From Streptomyces gelaticus (lineage in GTDB: Bacteria; Actinomycetota; Actinomycetes; Streptomycetales; Streptomycetaceae), in contig NZ_BMTF01000004.1 in the NCBI RefSeq assembly GCF_014649535.1, positions 300,900-364,899 of the forward strand: a stretch of DNA of 64,000 bases, given 5' to 3'. A program made the position numbers and the translations under genes. The notes under the pieces were generated by a model. It was given only the letters and a program-made list of their open reading frames with translations, was not told the origin of the DNA and ran no database searches. Below are positions 53,114 to 63,000 of this stretch, one piece after another; within the stretch, counting starts at the first letter, position 1, and every line of letters starts with the position of its first letter.

Positions 53114-53399
53114 GGTGCACTGTGGGCGCTGCCTGCGCCTGGGCACCGCCGACTGCATCCAGGGTGGCCGGGGGCATAGGCGCGTGCGGCGGAGCGGTGG
53201 CGGCGGCTTCGGCGTTCCATAGTGGGGACTTGCGCCGTTGAGATCGATTTTCTATTGACCCGCCAACGAAAATTACTCATCTATATTGCTCTCGACCAGC
53301 AATTTGTTGGCATCTATCAACCATCCAGGGGATTGCCCCTATGACCTCCGGATTCTAGTGATCGCGCGAGGTGACCCGTTGGCCGATCGCTGTGGAACA
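53114..53399. other. Non-coding stretch turning AT-rich
   Basis: Between the HAD terminator and the nuclease gene's stop. The right half (about 53240-53330) is markedly AT-richer than the rest of the window. No gene is supported. A short Cys-containing frame near 53116-53222 has no character. Confidence 0.4.
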
Positions 53400-55004
53400 T
53401 CAGGGCTCCAAATGAAATCCGGATCGATATGTCGAAATCATTGCATCAAACTGATCTCTGTACTTTTCCAGGAATGTATCGAGCGAGTAGGCGCCGTTCC
53501 AGCCAGCGTCGCGCAGCTGCGACCCCTCACAGGGGATCGGTAGTGTGCAGAGGTTCGCGTCCTTTACGAAGTGTAGTCGGAGTTCGCGCGCCTCGGAGAT
53601 GTTCAATGGATTTCCCCCAATCTGCTCGATGAGTACGTAACGAAGACCGAGAAGGTTAAGGAGATCAAGATCAGTGACCCAGGCCGCATCCATGAGTCGG
53701 TGGGCCTGCCAGTGCATAGCGTCGCGATAAACCAACCTTACCCGGTCAGTCACATTGGTGTGCGGAATGCCGTCCCAATAGAGCGAGCCATGGATCGTGC
53801 GGTTGACGCCATCCTGGGTAAGTGCCGCTCCAAAGGCCATCGGAACAAGGTTTGAGAGCTTGTCAGGCCACCCGTGCACCAGGGATCGAATCAGGTCGCA
53901 GGGGTTGTACACGTGGAGCATGACATCCCGCTCTACGGCATCAGCCGAGACGTCGTCCAGCCACCGTCCCACGAGCCTCTCCCAATCGGGATTCCCCGCA
54001 AAGCACATCCTGCTCTCCTCCCGGAAAGCCGGCCATCTTCCACGATCCGTGGTACGCGCGGAGCCTGTGTAGAGGACTTCGCCAATTCCCTCTTCGTCAC
54101 CGTTCAGGTCGCGGAGAAGATCTCGCTCGTCCAGCGAAGTGCGCTTCTCGAATTCACCTGCCGCCCGATAGCCCTCAATCTCCCAGTGCGGGTCCTCCGC
54201 CAGATGCCGGAGCACGCCGGGGCGGGCCGTATCATAGCCAGCTGCGAAGACATGCCGGGTGATATGGCAAAGGGCCGAGTACTCTAGGGGATACCCCCCA
54301 GTTTCCTCGTACGAATCCGCCTCATTGCCATCGAGCCATGCTGGCGCTTCATCGGGGTCCAGACGCCCAATTGCAAAATAGAGGCCGTACGGTGCGACCA
54401 CAAGGTCTTTCTGTGAGATGCGTCGGAAGTCCGCCGCGAGGAGATCATGTGCTCCCGCCTCGGCGGATGCGGCCAGAATTTCGTTCCAGCCTTTCGATCG
54501 CTCCTCCGGGGAGTTGTAGAAGTAGATGAAGTGATGCGGGGTGACCCGAGGCGGCACCGCCGCTTCGAGAAATTCCACCCGGTCCGCGCGTACAGGGACG
54601 CCGTTGTCGTCCAATGTGAGTTGGTACCCGCGGAGATCGTGGGACCAGTCTCTCGCCATGTTGCTCACCGGGACGCGCAGTTCGTGCCAAGTGGTGGAGA
54701 CAATCATCGCGCGGATGCGGTCCTTGCGGAGCCCCAACTCCTGCTGCAACAGCTCGGCGTACTTCGTGACCTCATGAAGGGCGCGGGCCGAGGTCGAGTC
54801 GGATCGCTTCAATTCGATCACCACCCACGACCCGTGGCCGTCTCGGGCCAGGATGTCTATACGCCCGCGTGTTCCATGAGCATTGGGCAGCGGGTACTCC
54901 GTGCCAATCAACCGAAGGCTCGGCTCGATGAGCGGCAGGAGGTCGGCCAGCATGTCGCGCAGTCGTGCCTCGTACGGAACATCCACGTCGCACACCTCAT
55001 ACAA
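53400..55004 (-). CDS. NucS/DUF91-like PD-(D/E)XK nuclease with unknown C-terminal domain
   Basis: A 534-residue protein. Residues 10-115 are a NucS-like nuclease: LPLIEPSLRLIGTEYPL (Glu36), GRIDILARDG (Asp50), WVVIELKRSDS (Glu64, Lys66) and HEVTKYAELL. The remaining 400 residues are unassigned. The layout, a PD-(D/E)XK nuclease fused to a large unknown domain as a single gene, recalls the single-protein Shedu type of defence, but this is only an analogy. GC content is lower than neighbours and codons such as GTA, AAT and ATT are common, a sign of recent transfer. TTG at 55004 or GTG at 54995 is the start. A perfect 8-bp palindrome precedes it. Confidence 0.82.
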   Translation of the reverse strand: MYEVCDVDVPYEARLRDMLADLLPLIEPSLRLIGTEYPLPNAHGTRGRIDILARDGHGSWVVIELKRSDSTSARALHEVTKYAELLQQELGLRKDRIRAMIVSTTWHELRVPVSNMARDWSHDLRGYQLTLDDNGVPVRADRVEFLEAAVPPRVTPHHFIYFYNSPEERSKGWNEILAASAEAGAHDLLAADFRRISQKDLVVAPYGLYFAIGRLDPDEAPAWLDGNEADSYEETGGYPLEYSALCHITRHVFAAGYDTARPGVLRHLAEDPHWEIEGYRAAGEFEKRTSLDERDLLRDLNGDEEGIGEVLYTGSARTTDRGRWPAFREESRMCFAGNPDWERLVGRWLDDVSADAVERDVMLHVYNPCDLIRSLVHGWPDKLSNLVPMAFGAALTQDGVNRTIHGSLYWDGIPHTNVTDRVRLVYRDAMHWQAHRLMDAAWVTDLDLLNLLGLRYVLIEQIGGNPLNISEARELRLHFVKDANLCTLPIPCEGSQLRDAGWNGAYSLDTFLEKYRDQFDAMISTYRSGFHLEP

Positions 55005-55019
55005 GTCTCCGGGCCAGCA

Positions 55020-55038
55020 GATCAGTTGAGAACTGATC
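55020..55038 (-). promoter_or_regulatory. Palindrome before the nuclease gene
   Basis: GATCAGTT (55020-55027) and AACTGATC (55031-55038) are inverted around GAG. They lie 15 bp upstream of the nuclease start, between a TTGACA-like box and the gene, so a dimer here could repress it. Confidence 0.5.
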
Positions 55039-55309
55039 AGGTTTTGACAGTAGATGATCGGTCTGACAATCCTGACCCGTTCTCGACCTCAGCCCAACGA
55101 AGCCCGGGTCACAGCGTCTGACGGAAGGTCCGCCCCGCGGGTGAGCTCGCGCGTAGCCCGAGCAGTGGTGATCACGACGTTGGGGCTGCCGGGCGGCTAC
55201 GGCCGCGGCGATCATCGTGAGGGCCGCAGAGGGCAGCACCATCATGAAGCTTCCATTGAACTCGACCCGGTGCCCCGCCACGATGCGTGGCGGGGGCATC
55301 TGGCCGGGG

Positions 55310-57007
55310 TCAGCGGTGCCGACTGTGCCCTTCGGGCCTCGTGCCCACTGGTGTGGCCGGTGAGATTGGTATGGCGGACATGGACGACGTGCCGCTGACC
55401 GTACTTCGCCTGCGAGCCGCTTGCGTCTGCCGGTTCGGTTGAGCGGTGATGCGCCAGTTGAGGACCTCAGCGGGGTACTCCGCACTGTCGAGCTCTCGTC
55501 CGGATCCCACCTCGGCCAGGAGGCGTCGGGGATTGTGGCCAGCGGTCTCGGCGTGGGCGAGGGTTGTGGTCAGGGCGACCCAAGCGGGGTCGGTGAGGAT
55601 CCGGTCCGCGTGGTCGGGGAGGGTCGCACGAACGTCCTGCTCGTTGCGGCTGGCAGTCGCGGCTCGCGGTGCGCGGCGGGCCAAGTCCGCCAAGACGGGT
55701 GCGGCGGCCTGCTGGTAGCCCGCCTGAAGGTGGCGGAAGGCTTCTTCGGCCGCAGCGGCCTGCTGATCGTGGCCGCGCTGCTCATGCCATTTGGCAGCGG
55801 CGCGGGTCAGATGCACGGTGGCGAAGAGCAGGGCGACGGCGAGCCCGCCCGGCTGGCTGGAGGCGTAGGCGAGCTCCTTGGCGGCCTTGCGCAGGGCGGT
55901 GGCGGCCTGGTGGTCGGCGCGGGTGGCGGAACGGCGGGCGCGGTTGAACGCCATCGCCGCCGCCCGCAGTTCCGCCCGGTGAGGGCCGGTCGTGGCGCTG
56001 GCGATGTTGTACAGGGCATCGCCGAAGGCGGCCAGGTAGCCCTGGGCGGCAGCATCGTCACCGGAGTCGAGGACGGTGTGCGCCGTTTGTATTGCGGCAG
56101 TGGTGTGCCGCCATGGCTCGGCGGGGTCCGTCACATACCGCGGGCGGTCGGCCACCTCCTGGTCGGGGAGGCGTTCGCGCAGGCGGTTGATGGAGAGGTC
56201 GGGGGCGAGCTTCGAGCCGCCGTACCAGACGGGTTCGCCTGCCGCGTTGGTGTCGCCAGGTGCGGCGAGACTGTAGCCGATCACGTCGCCGGTCTCGGGG
56301 CCGAGTCGTGTCTTGACCTTGATACCGAGGGACTGCAGCACGGTGAAGTAGTCGGCTTCGGTACGTACGGCTGCGGCGACCGCGTACGCCTGCTCGCGCA
56401 GCCACTGCCGTGCCGTGACCGTCTGGCCCTGGCGCTCGGCCTTGGCGCGTTCGGCGCCGGTGGGAGTGCGGGGCGCGGTGAGGTCGCCGGACTTCAGGCG
56501 GCGCAGGCCGAACTCGGCCTCGATCTTGCGGCACTCGGCTTGGGCCCGCTGTCCGTCGTGGTGGGTGCGCGGGCGGCGTCCGTCGGCGCGGACGGTGGTG
56601 GCCATGATGTGGATGTGATCGTCGGCGTGGCGTACGGCGATCCACCGGCATGCCTTGTCGTCGCCCTCTGGGGCGATGCCTGTGGCGTGCACGATGCGGC
56701 GGGCGACCTCGGCCCACTCGGTGTCGGTGAGGTAGCGGTCGCCGGGCGCGGTGCGGACCGGGCAGTGCCAGACGTGCTGAGGTGGTTTCTTGCCGCCCAG
56801 TTCGCGGGTGCGCAGGTCGATGTGGTGGTCGAGGCGCTTGGCGAGCTGGGTGTAGGTGGCTGCCGGGTCGCGGCCGGGGTCGGGGGCGCCGGCCATGTCC
56901 CAGGCGGCGACGATGTGTGGGTCGTTGTGTTCGTCGCGGCGGCCGGGGCCGAAGAGGTAGGCGATCAGTCCGCGGGTGTCGGAGCCGGTGGAGACGTCAG
57001 GAACCAT
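55310..57007 (-). CDS. HUH relaxase (mobilization protein)
   Basis: A 565-residue relaxase. Residues 1-200 contain the HUH motif in VRHADDHIHIMATTVR and an upstream HVWHCPVRT; DVSTGSDTRGLIAYLFGPGR is the typical actinobacterial start. The remaining part is helical, Ala-rich. It should nick oriT and lead single-stranded DNA into a recipient. It overlaps MobC by 11 bp and lies downstream of the candidate oriT. It is on the same strand as MobC and DUF3631, in the order usual for actinobacterial mobilizable elements. Confidence 0.92.
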   Translation of the reverse strand: MVPDVSTGSDTRGLIAYLFGPGRRDEHNDPHIVAAWDMAGAPDPGRDPAATYTQLAKRLDHHIDLRTRELGGKKPPQHVWHCPVRTAPGDRYLTDTEWAEVARRIVHATGIAPEGDDKACRWIAVRHADDHIHIMATTVRADGRRPRTHHDGQRAQAECRKIEAEFGLRRLKSGDLTAPRTPTGAERAKAERQGQTVTARQWLREQAYAVAAAVRTEADYFTVLQSLGIKVKTRLGPETGDVIGYSLAAPGDTNAAGEPVWYGGSKLAPDLSINRLRERLPDQEVADRPRYVTDPAEPWRHTTAAIQTAHTVLDSGDDAAAQGYLAAFGDALYNIASATTGPHRAELRAAAMAFNRARRSATRADHQAATALRKAAKELAYASSQPGGLAVALLFATVHLTRAAAKWHEQRGHDQQAAAAEEAFRHLQAGYQQAAAPVLADLARRAPRAATASRNEQDVRATLPDHADRILTDPAWVALTTTLAHAETAGHNPRRLLAEVGSGRELDSAEYPAEVLNWRITAQPNRQTQAARRRSTVSGTSSMSAIPISPATPVGTRPEGHSRHR

Positions 57008-57707
57008 GCGCGGTGCCCTCCGTCAGGAGCTCGTCGATCAGTCGGTAGCTGTTCTCGGCCGCTTGCTCAACGCGGTCTAGCACCGCCTCGGCGCGCTCGG
57101 GCACCGTTCCTCGGTGGATGGCTGCGGTGATCTGGTTGAGGTTTCCGCCGATGCGGTTCAGCGCGACCGTGTGTGCCTCGATGGCCTCGATCAGCGGGCG
57201 GAGAGGATCGTCCTCCGGGCTGCCGACCAGTCCTGCCTTGCCGAGGGCGACGGCGAGGGCGGCGTCGCCGACGAATCCGGCGAACTTCTGACCGCGCTGG
57301 TGGGCGGCTGCGCTGATCACCCGGACCGCGGTCAGGGTGAAGCGGATGGTCTTCTCCTGGTCGCGCTTCTCCACCGTGCGCTTGCGGTTCATCAGCGCGG
57401 GCAGGGTGGGGGCATCGAGGTCCCGCCAGGAGGGCTGCTCGACGGGTGGTTGGACATCGGCAGGCGGCTGAGTGCTTGGGGCGACGGAGTCGGGTGCGGG
57501 CGGGCGGCTGGTCTCGGCTATGCCCTCCTCCGGCTCGGGCGCCCCCTGGCGCTCGGCCTTCTCCTCCGCCACCCCTGGGGCTGGGGCAAGCGCGGACGAA
57601 GCCTCGTTAGAGGCTCGTTCGCTCCAGCTTGCTGCTGATCGGCGGGTCAGGCCGAAGATTCGCTTGCGGCGGCGGGTGGGGGCGTTGTCGGTGTTCGTTT
57701 CGGGCAT
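56997..57707 (-). CDS. MobC-family relaxosome protein
   Basis: A 236-residue protein. A long disordered, Pro/Glu-rich N-terminal half precedes the MobC-like domain: KTIRFTLTAVRVISAAAHQRG, then AHTVALNRIGGNLNQITAAIHRG, which is the MobC signature. It helps the relaxase to act at oriT. It overlaps the relaxase by 11 bp. The 180-bp region upstream of its start is rich in repeats and is the likely oriT. Confidence 0.87.
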   Translation of the reverse strand: MPETNTDNAPTRRRKRIFGLTRRSAASWSERASNEASSALAPAPGVAEEKAERQGAPEPEEGIAETSRPPAPDSVAPSTQPPADVQPPVEQPSWRDLDAPTLPALMNRKRTVEKRDQEKTIRFTLTAVRVISAAAHQRGQKFAGFVGDAALAVALGKAGLVGSPEDDPLRPLIEAIEAHTVALNRIGGNLNQITAAIHRGTVPERAEAVLDRVEQAAENSYRLIDELLTEGTAHGS

Positions 57708-57887
57708 GGTGGTGCTCCGGTGGTCGTGTGGGGTGGGGCTTCGTCACGTCCGTTGCATCCGTCCCGTAGCTGGTCAGGACAGGTACGGAGGCGGTCGCAG
57801 GTACGGAGTGATCCGTATCGGCAAGGAACTCCGTCCCCGCGCTGACCTGCGCGGGAACGGATGCGACGGATTGATACGGAGCTGGTG
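57708..57887. other. Candidate oriT region with repeats
   Basis: 180 bp between MobC and the DUF3631 gene. A long-range inverted pair, 57749-57766 with 57852-57870 (TCCGTTGCATCCGTCCCG and CGGGAACGGATGCGACGGA), has one mismatch and one extra base. TCCGTATC (57812-57819) and GATACGGA (57873-57880) are also inverted. GGTACGGAG is repeated at 57782 and 57800, with GATACGGAG at 57873. Position before mob genes and repeat content fit oriT. Confidence 0.5.
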
Positions 57888-59477
57888 TCAGCGAGTGGGC
57901 CTGGGGCCGGCAGGCCCGCCGGGCGGGCAGATGGGCAGCGTCCCCGACAGAGGGGCCGGTGGCTTGCCCTGGGCTCGATGTGCGAGCACGGCCTCGGCGG
58001 CTGCGGGGGCCGGTTGGGCGGGGTCGGGGCAGTAGCGGGCCCAGGCGTCGAGGAACTGGTTACGGGCGTATGCCTTGGCCTGCCTGCCGTTCTCGAAGCG
58101 GTGGTTGGCCGGGCTGATGCCGAAGTCGCGCAGCAGGTTGGCCAGGTGGTAGGCGTTCAGGCCCTTCGTTCCGTACTCGGCCCAGGGCGCCTCGGCGTCC
58201 TGGGCGAGGGCAGCGAGCAGGTCGTGGCTGCGCAGCGCCTCCATGTCGCCCTGTTGCTCGAAGACGCGGCGGAGGTCCCGGAGCAACCGGGTCTTCAGCG
58301 TCGTCTGCTCGTCCTGGACCACCTCATTGCGGGTCATCGTCAGGCAGGCGGCGCGGGCCCGCGAGGGCCAGTGTCCGCCGGCCAGGTCGGCGACGATGAC
58401 CAGTGGCTCCCAGGTGTCCGCAGCCCGGTCCTCGACCGGCATCGGCGGCACCAGCCGCTCCGCTGCCCCGCGCAGCGGGGTCAGCCACGCGGTCAGTCGG
58501 TCGCGCAGCGCGTTCAGTTCCGGGACGGAGTACCGGGAGCGGAAGGCAGCGATCTTCTCGCCGGGCTTGCGCTTCTGCATGCGGAGGACGATGGCACGGT
58601 CCATGATCGTGTCCGGCAGGTCGCCGATCCCGGCTAGCGCGGCCATGGCGAAGGTCGGGAACGCGGTCGGCTTGTGTTCCGGGCCGGAGATTCGCCAGGC
58701 CGGGCGGTTGCGCTGGTGCCCGGCGTTCAGCAGGCCGCGCAGGTCCTCCTTATCGCCGGCCTTGGGGCCGAAGATGGTGTCGGCCTCGTCCACCAGCAGA
58801 GTCGGCGGGTTCTTGCCGATGACGCGGAAGACCACTGCAGGCGAGGTGTTCACCGTCATCATCGGCTGGTACACGGTCTCGTGGAGTACGTCGAGGACGC
58901 GGGACTTACCGCATCCCTTGGTCGGGCCCACCACCGCCAGGCGCGGTGCGTGCTGGAGGGCGGGCTGAGTGTGGGAGGCCGTCACCCACAGCGTGACCGC
59001 CGTCAGGGCCTCCTCGCTCGGCAGCACGACGTACCGGCCGATCGCCGCACGTAGATCATCCAGCAGCGCGGCTCCTTCGTCGGCCGTCTCGCCGCCCGTA
59101 CCAGCGCGGTCCCCGGTCCCCGATCCGCCGTCGGGGACCACGGTCCCCGCAGATGTGTGGGGACCGTGGCTCTCACCATCGGCCCGGAAAGCGCCGTGCT
59201 CGCCCGGAATTCGGGGACCGGGCTCGGGGACCGGCGGACCTGAAGTCACTGTCCGGTCCCCGGTGTCCGGATCGGCGGGACCGGTCCCCAAGGCGCTGAC
59301 CTGCACAGGTGCCGCGTTGGCGGAGTTTCGGTCCCCGACCGGAACACCCATCGAAGCAGGGGACCGTGACTCCGTTCGGTCCCCGTTGCGCCAGGGGATG
59401 CCCTGGCCGGGGACCGCGGGGGTGGGCCAGACAACCTCGGATGCGTTCGGGGCGGCGGTGGACGTAGGGTCCTCCAT
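57888..59477 (-). CDS. DUF3631 P-loop ATPase
   Basis: A 529-residue protein. A disordered, low-complexity N-terminal 150 residues (Gly/Pro/Asp-rich) precedes an ATPase domain with Walker A VVGPTKGCGKSRVLDVL and Walker B TLLVDEADTIFG. The C-terminus is the DUF3631 domain (LPDTIMDRAIVLRMQKRKPGEKIAAFRS), common in actinobacterial mobile elements and possibly replication-linked. GAGAGGAACGTCT precedes the ATG. It lies upstream of the oriT/MobC/relaxase genes on the same strand. Confidence 0.87.
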   Translation of the reverse strand: MEDPTSTAAPNASEVVWPTPAVPGQGIPWRNGDRTESRSPASMGVPVGDRNSANAAPVQVSALGTGPADPDTGDRTVTSGPPVPEPGPRIPGEHGAFRADGESHGPHTSAGTVVPDGGSGTGDRAGTGGETADEGAALLDDLRAAIGRYVVLPSEEALTAVTLWVTASHTQPALQHAPRLAVVGPTKGCGKSRVLDVLHETVYQPMMTVNTSPAVVFRVIGKNPPTLLVDEADTIFGPKAGDKEDLRGLLNAGHQRNRPAWRISGPEHKPTAFPTFAMAALAGIGDLPDTIMDRAIVLRMQKRKPGEKIAAFRSRYSVPELNALRDRLTAWLTPLRGAAERLVPPMPVEDRAADTWEPLVIVADLAGGHWPSRARAACLTMTRNEVVQDEQTTLKTRLLRDLRRVFEQQGDMEALRSHDLLAALAQDAEAPWAEYGTKGLNAYHLANLLRDFGISPANHRFENGRQAKAYARNQFLDAWARYCPDPAQPAPAAAEAVLAHRAQGKPPAPLSGTLPICPPGGPAGPRPTR

Positions 59478-59625
59478 AGACGTTCCTCTCAGGTGAGGGA
59501 CGGGACGGGCAAGGTCTCGCCCCTCACCGGTTCGTTCGTTCAGGGATGGGCGACGTGCAGGGGAATCTCCGGCCCTCGGCGTTGGCGCGCCGGGGGCCGT
59601 TGCTGTGTCTGGGCCTGTCGGTGGC

Positions 59626-59910
59626 TCACGAGGCCAGGCCCCATTCCTCCTGGCCGTCGATCAGCGTGCGCTCGTAGCGCAGCAGCTCGGCCTCCGGGTA
59701 CAGCACCCGCTTGCCGATCTTGATGCCGCGCGGCCCCTTCTGGATGTGGCGCCAATAGCGGACGGTGCTTTCGGCTGTGCGGTAGCGCTCGGCGACCTCT
59801 GCGGTGGTCAGGTATCGCGTGCATTCCCATTCAGCTAGGTGGCGATTCGATCTGCATAGAGTTGTACCCCAGGATCGGCGGTTACCCAAATCGGGAAGCT
59901 CATGTTTCAA
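59626..59910 (-). CDS. Excisionase-like helix-turn-helix protein
   Basis: Up to 94 residues. The last 65 form a MerR-type winged helix: RYLTTAEVAERYRTAESTVRYWRHI, GPRGIKIGKRVLYPEAELLRYER, typical of Xis or AlpA-like proteins of actinobacterial elements. With the integrase it should steer excision. The start is uncertain because no ATG or GTG lies just before the domain; ATG at 59910 would add an uncharacteristic leader. It is divergent from the XRE gene. Confidence 0.78.
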   Translation of the reverse strand: MKHELPDLGNRRSWGTTLCRSNRHLAEWECTRYLTTAEVAERYRTAESTVRYWRHIQKGPRGIKIGKRVLYPEAELLRYERTLIDGQEEWGLAS

Positions 59911-59938
59911 TTGGGATAGCGGTGATGATGGAGGTTCG

Positions 59939-60439
59939 ATGGCAGGCGACAGGCCCGAGGGCGGCGAGGTGCCGCTGCTCTACAGCGAAGGGAACGTGGC
60001 CGCGCGCGTGGCCTTGGAGCGCGAGGTCAGAGGGTGGAGCACGACCGAGCTGGCGGAGCGGGTGACCAGAGCCGGCATCAAGATGAACCAGACAGCGGTC
60101 TGGCGCATCGAGAACGGCACCCCCCGCCGGCGCATCAACCTCGACGAGGCCCTCGCCTTCTCCCGCGTCTTCGAGCTCCCCCTCGAAGAGCTGATGTCAC
60201 CGCCCCTGGAGGGGCTCGACATCGACAGCCGGCGCCTCGTCCAAGAGGCCGTCGAGGCGTTCTACGAGACCCGAGACGCGCGCGACCGCCTGCACCGCGC
60301 CGTGGTCGCCATCGCCGACCACATCAAGGCGCATCCCGACAACTCGCGGGCCATCCACGAGCAGTGCCTCCGCCTCATGGGCGACGAGCGCGACGCTCGC
60401 ACGCTCAGCAGCGACATCGAGGACGGCGGCCACTACTGA
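59939..60439 (+). CDS. XRE-family regulator upstream of the integrase
   Basis: A 166-residue DNA-binding protein. The XRE helix-turn-helix lies at about residues 20-85 (RGWSTTELAERVTRAGIKMNQTAVWRIENGTPRRRINLDEALAFS), followed by a helical region. GGAGG precedes the ATG. The integrase TTG lies 24 bp after its stop, so the two probably form an operon and this protein may control integration and excision. Confidence 0.88.
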   Translation: MAGDRPEGGEVPLLYSEGNVAARVALEREVRGWSTTELAERVTRAGIKMNQTAVWRIENGTPRRRINLDEALAFSRVFELPLEELMSPPLEGLDIDSRRLVQEAVEAFYETRDARDRLHRAVVAIADHIKAHPDNSRAIHEQCLRLMGDERDARTLSSDIEDGGHY

Positions 60440-60463
60440 CAACCAACACGAAGGAGAGGCCAC

Positions 60464-61582
60464 TTGGCCAACATCCAGAAGCGCCCCAACGGCAAATGGC
60501 GGGCCCGCTACCGCGACCTCGACGGCAAGGAGCACGCCCGCCATTTCGACCGCAAGATCGACGCCCAGCGGTGGATCGACGAGGTCACGGCCAGCATGGT
60601 CACCGGCCAGTACGTCGACCCGCGATCGGCGAAGAAGCCCTTCAAGGAGTACGCGGAGGAATGGCGGGCCATCCAGCCGCACCGGCCCTCCACGGCCAAG
60701 GCAGTGGCCCAGCACCTGCGCTGCTACGTCTACCCGGCCTGGGAGAAGCGGGCACTCGGCGCCATCAAGCCCGGCGACGTACAGAGCTGGGTCACCAGCC
60801 TGACCACCACGCACGGGCTGGCCGCCAGCACCTCACGGACGGTCTTCAACACGGTCAACGCCGTCTTCCGGGCGGCCGTCCGTGACCGGATGATCCCCCA
60901 CAACCCGTGCGCCGAGGCGAAGCTGCCCTCGGTGCCCCGGAAGAAAGTCGTGCCGCTGGCCGTCGAGCAGGTGCGGACGCTGTCCGAGAAGATACCCGCC
61001 CGCTACAAGGGCCTCGTGCTGCTCGGCGCCGCCACCGGGCTCCGCCCCGGCGAACTCTTCGGCCTCCAGCTCCGGCACGTGGACCTGCTGCACGCGACCG
61101 TCTCGGTCGAGCAGCAAATCCAGCAGACTGCCAAGCACGGCGTGTACGTCTGCCCGCCCAAGACCGCTCGCTCGCACCGCACGGTCCCACTCCCCCGCGT
61201 GGCGGTGGATGCGATGAAGGCCCACCTGCGGGACTTCCCCGCCGATGGGCCCGAGAGCTGGATCTTCACGGCGCCGCAAGGCGGGCCCGTGGTCTACACG
61301 CACTTCATGGACGGGTCCTGGCGGCCCGCCTGCGCGAAGGCCGGCATACCGAAGGGCACCGGACCCCACGCTCTCCGGCATCACTACGCCAGCCTGCTGA
61401 TCAAGCACGGCGAGTCCGTGAAGACGGTCTCCGAGCGCCTCGGCCACACCAACGCGGCCATGACGCTGAACATCTACACCCACCTGTGGCCCGACTCCGA
61501 GGAGCGGACCCGGGCCGCCGTCGACAAGGCGTACGCGGACCAGTCCGCCGATGCCCAGCCGCAGGTCGACGAAGCGGCGTAG
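60464..61582 (+). CDS. Tyrosine site-specific integrase
   Basis: A 372-residue tyrosine recombinase. An N-terminal AP2-like arm-binding part (IQKRPNGKWRARYRDLDGKEHARHF) leads to the core-binding SAM-like domain and the catalytic domain: Arg194 (TGLRPGELFG), Lys233 region, His302 and Arg305 (HALRHHYASLL), His328 (ERLGHTN) and Tyr338 (NIYTH). TTG is the start, with AAGGAGAGG upstream. It lies 111 bp from the right att core, as usual for elements of this type, and should insert the element into the 3' end of ychF. Confidence 0.95.
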   Translation: MANIQKRPNGKWRARYRDLDGKEHARHFDRKIDAQRWIDEVTASMVTGQYVDPRSAKKPFKEYAEEWRAIQPHRPSTAKAVAQHLRCYVYPAWEKRALGAIKPGDVQSWVTSLTTTHGLAASTSRTVFNTVNAVFRAAVRDRMIPHNPCAEAKLPSVPRKKVVPLAVEQVRTLSEKIPARYKGLVLLGAATGLRPGELFGLQLRHVDLLHATVSVEQQIQQTAKHGVYVCPPKTARSHRTVPLPRVAVDAMKAHLRDFPADGPESWIFTAPQGGPVVYTHFMDGSWRPACAKAGIPKGTGPHALRHHYASLLIKHGESVKTVSERLGHTNAAMTLNIYTHLWPDSEERTRAAVDKAYADQSADAQPQVDEAA

Positions 61583-61616
61583 CCGCTACCCCCGCGCGCT
61601 GAACGAAGTCAGCACG

Positions 61617-61680
61617 CTGCGGACTCTGTGCGGACCGCAAAGGCCGCCCAACCCACTCCGCCGCAGGTCAGACGGCCTTT
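61617..61680. repeat. Right-end arm repeats and hairpin
   Basis: CTGCGGAC (61617-61624) and TGCGGAC (61629-61635) match left-end copies. CTCCGCCGCAGGTCAG (61656-61671) is the inverse of the left-end 16-mer. AAAGGCCG and CGGCCTTT (about 61639-61646 and 61673-61680) form a stem. The same arrangement, diverged, occurs at 42037-42126. Confidence 0.6.
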
Positions 61681-61691
61681 CGCCGAACGTA

Positions 61692-62780
<1,089 letters not shown>

Positions 62781-63000
62781 GTTGGCGACTTCCTGAGGAG
62801 TGAGGCGGTGGGCGGGAACGCTGCGGGCCCAGGCGGGCCGATTCTCCAGTTTACGGGCGGGGGCAACCGGGTACCCACGGGTCCGGTCGGGTGCTGATCC
62901 GGTTCCCGTTCCGCCGTGTGGCATCGAACTCATCCCCTAGGTCGCCCAAAGGGCGTGTCCCGCACCTGTTTCCTCCCGCCCGGCGACCTACGTTGTCCCG

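Noticed and set aside
55421..57130. Frame of 569 codons opposite the relaxase.
   Set aside because: The relaxase HUH motif and MobC overlap settle the coding strand.
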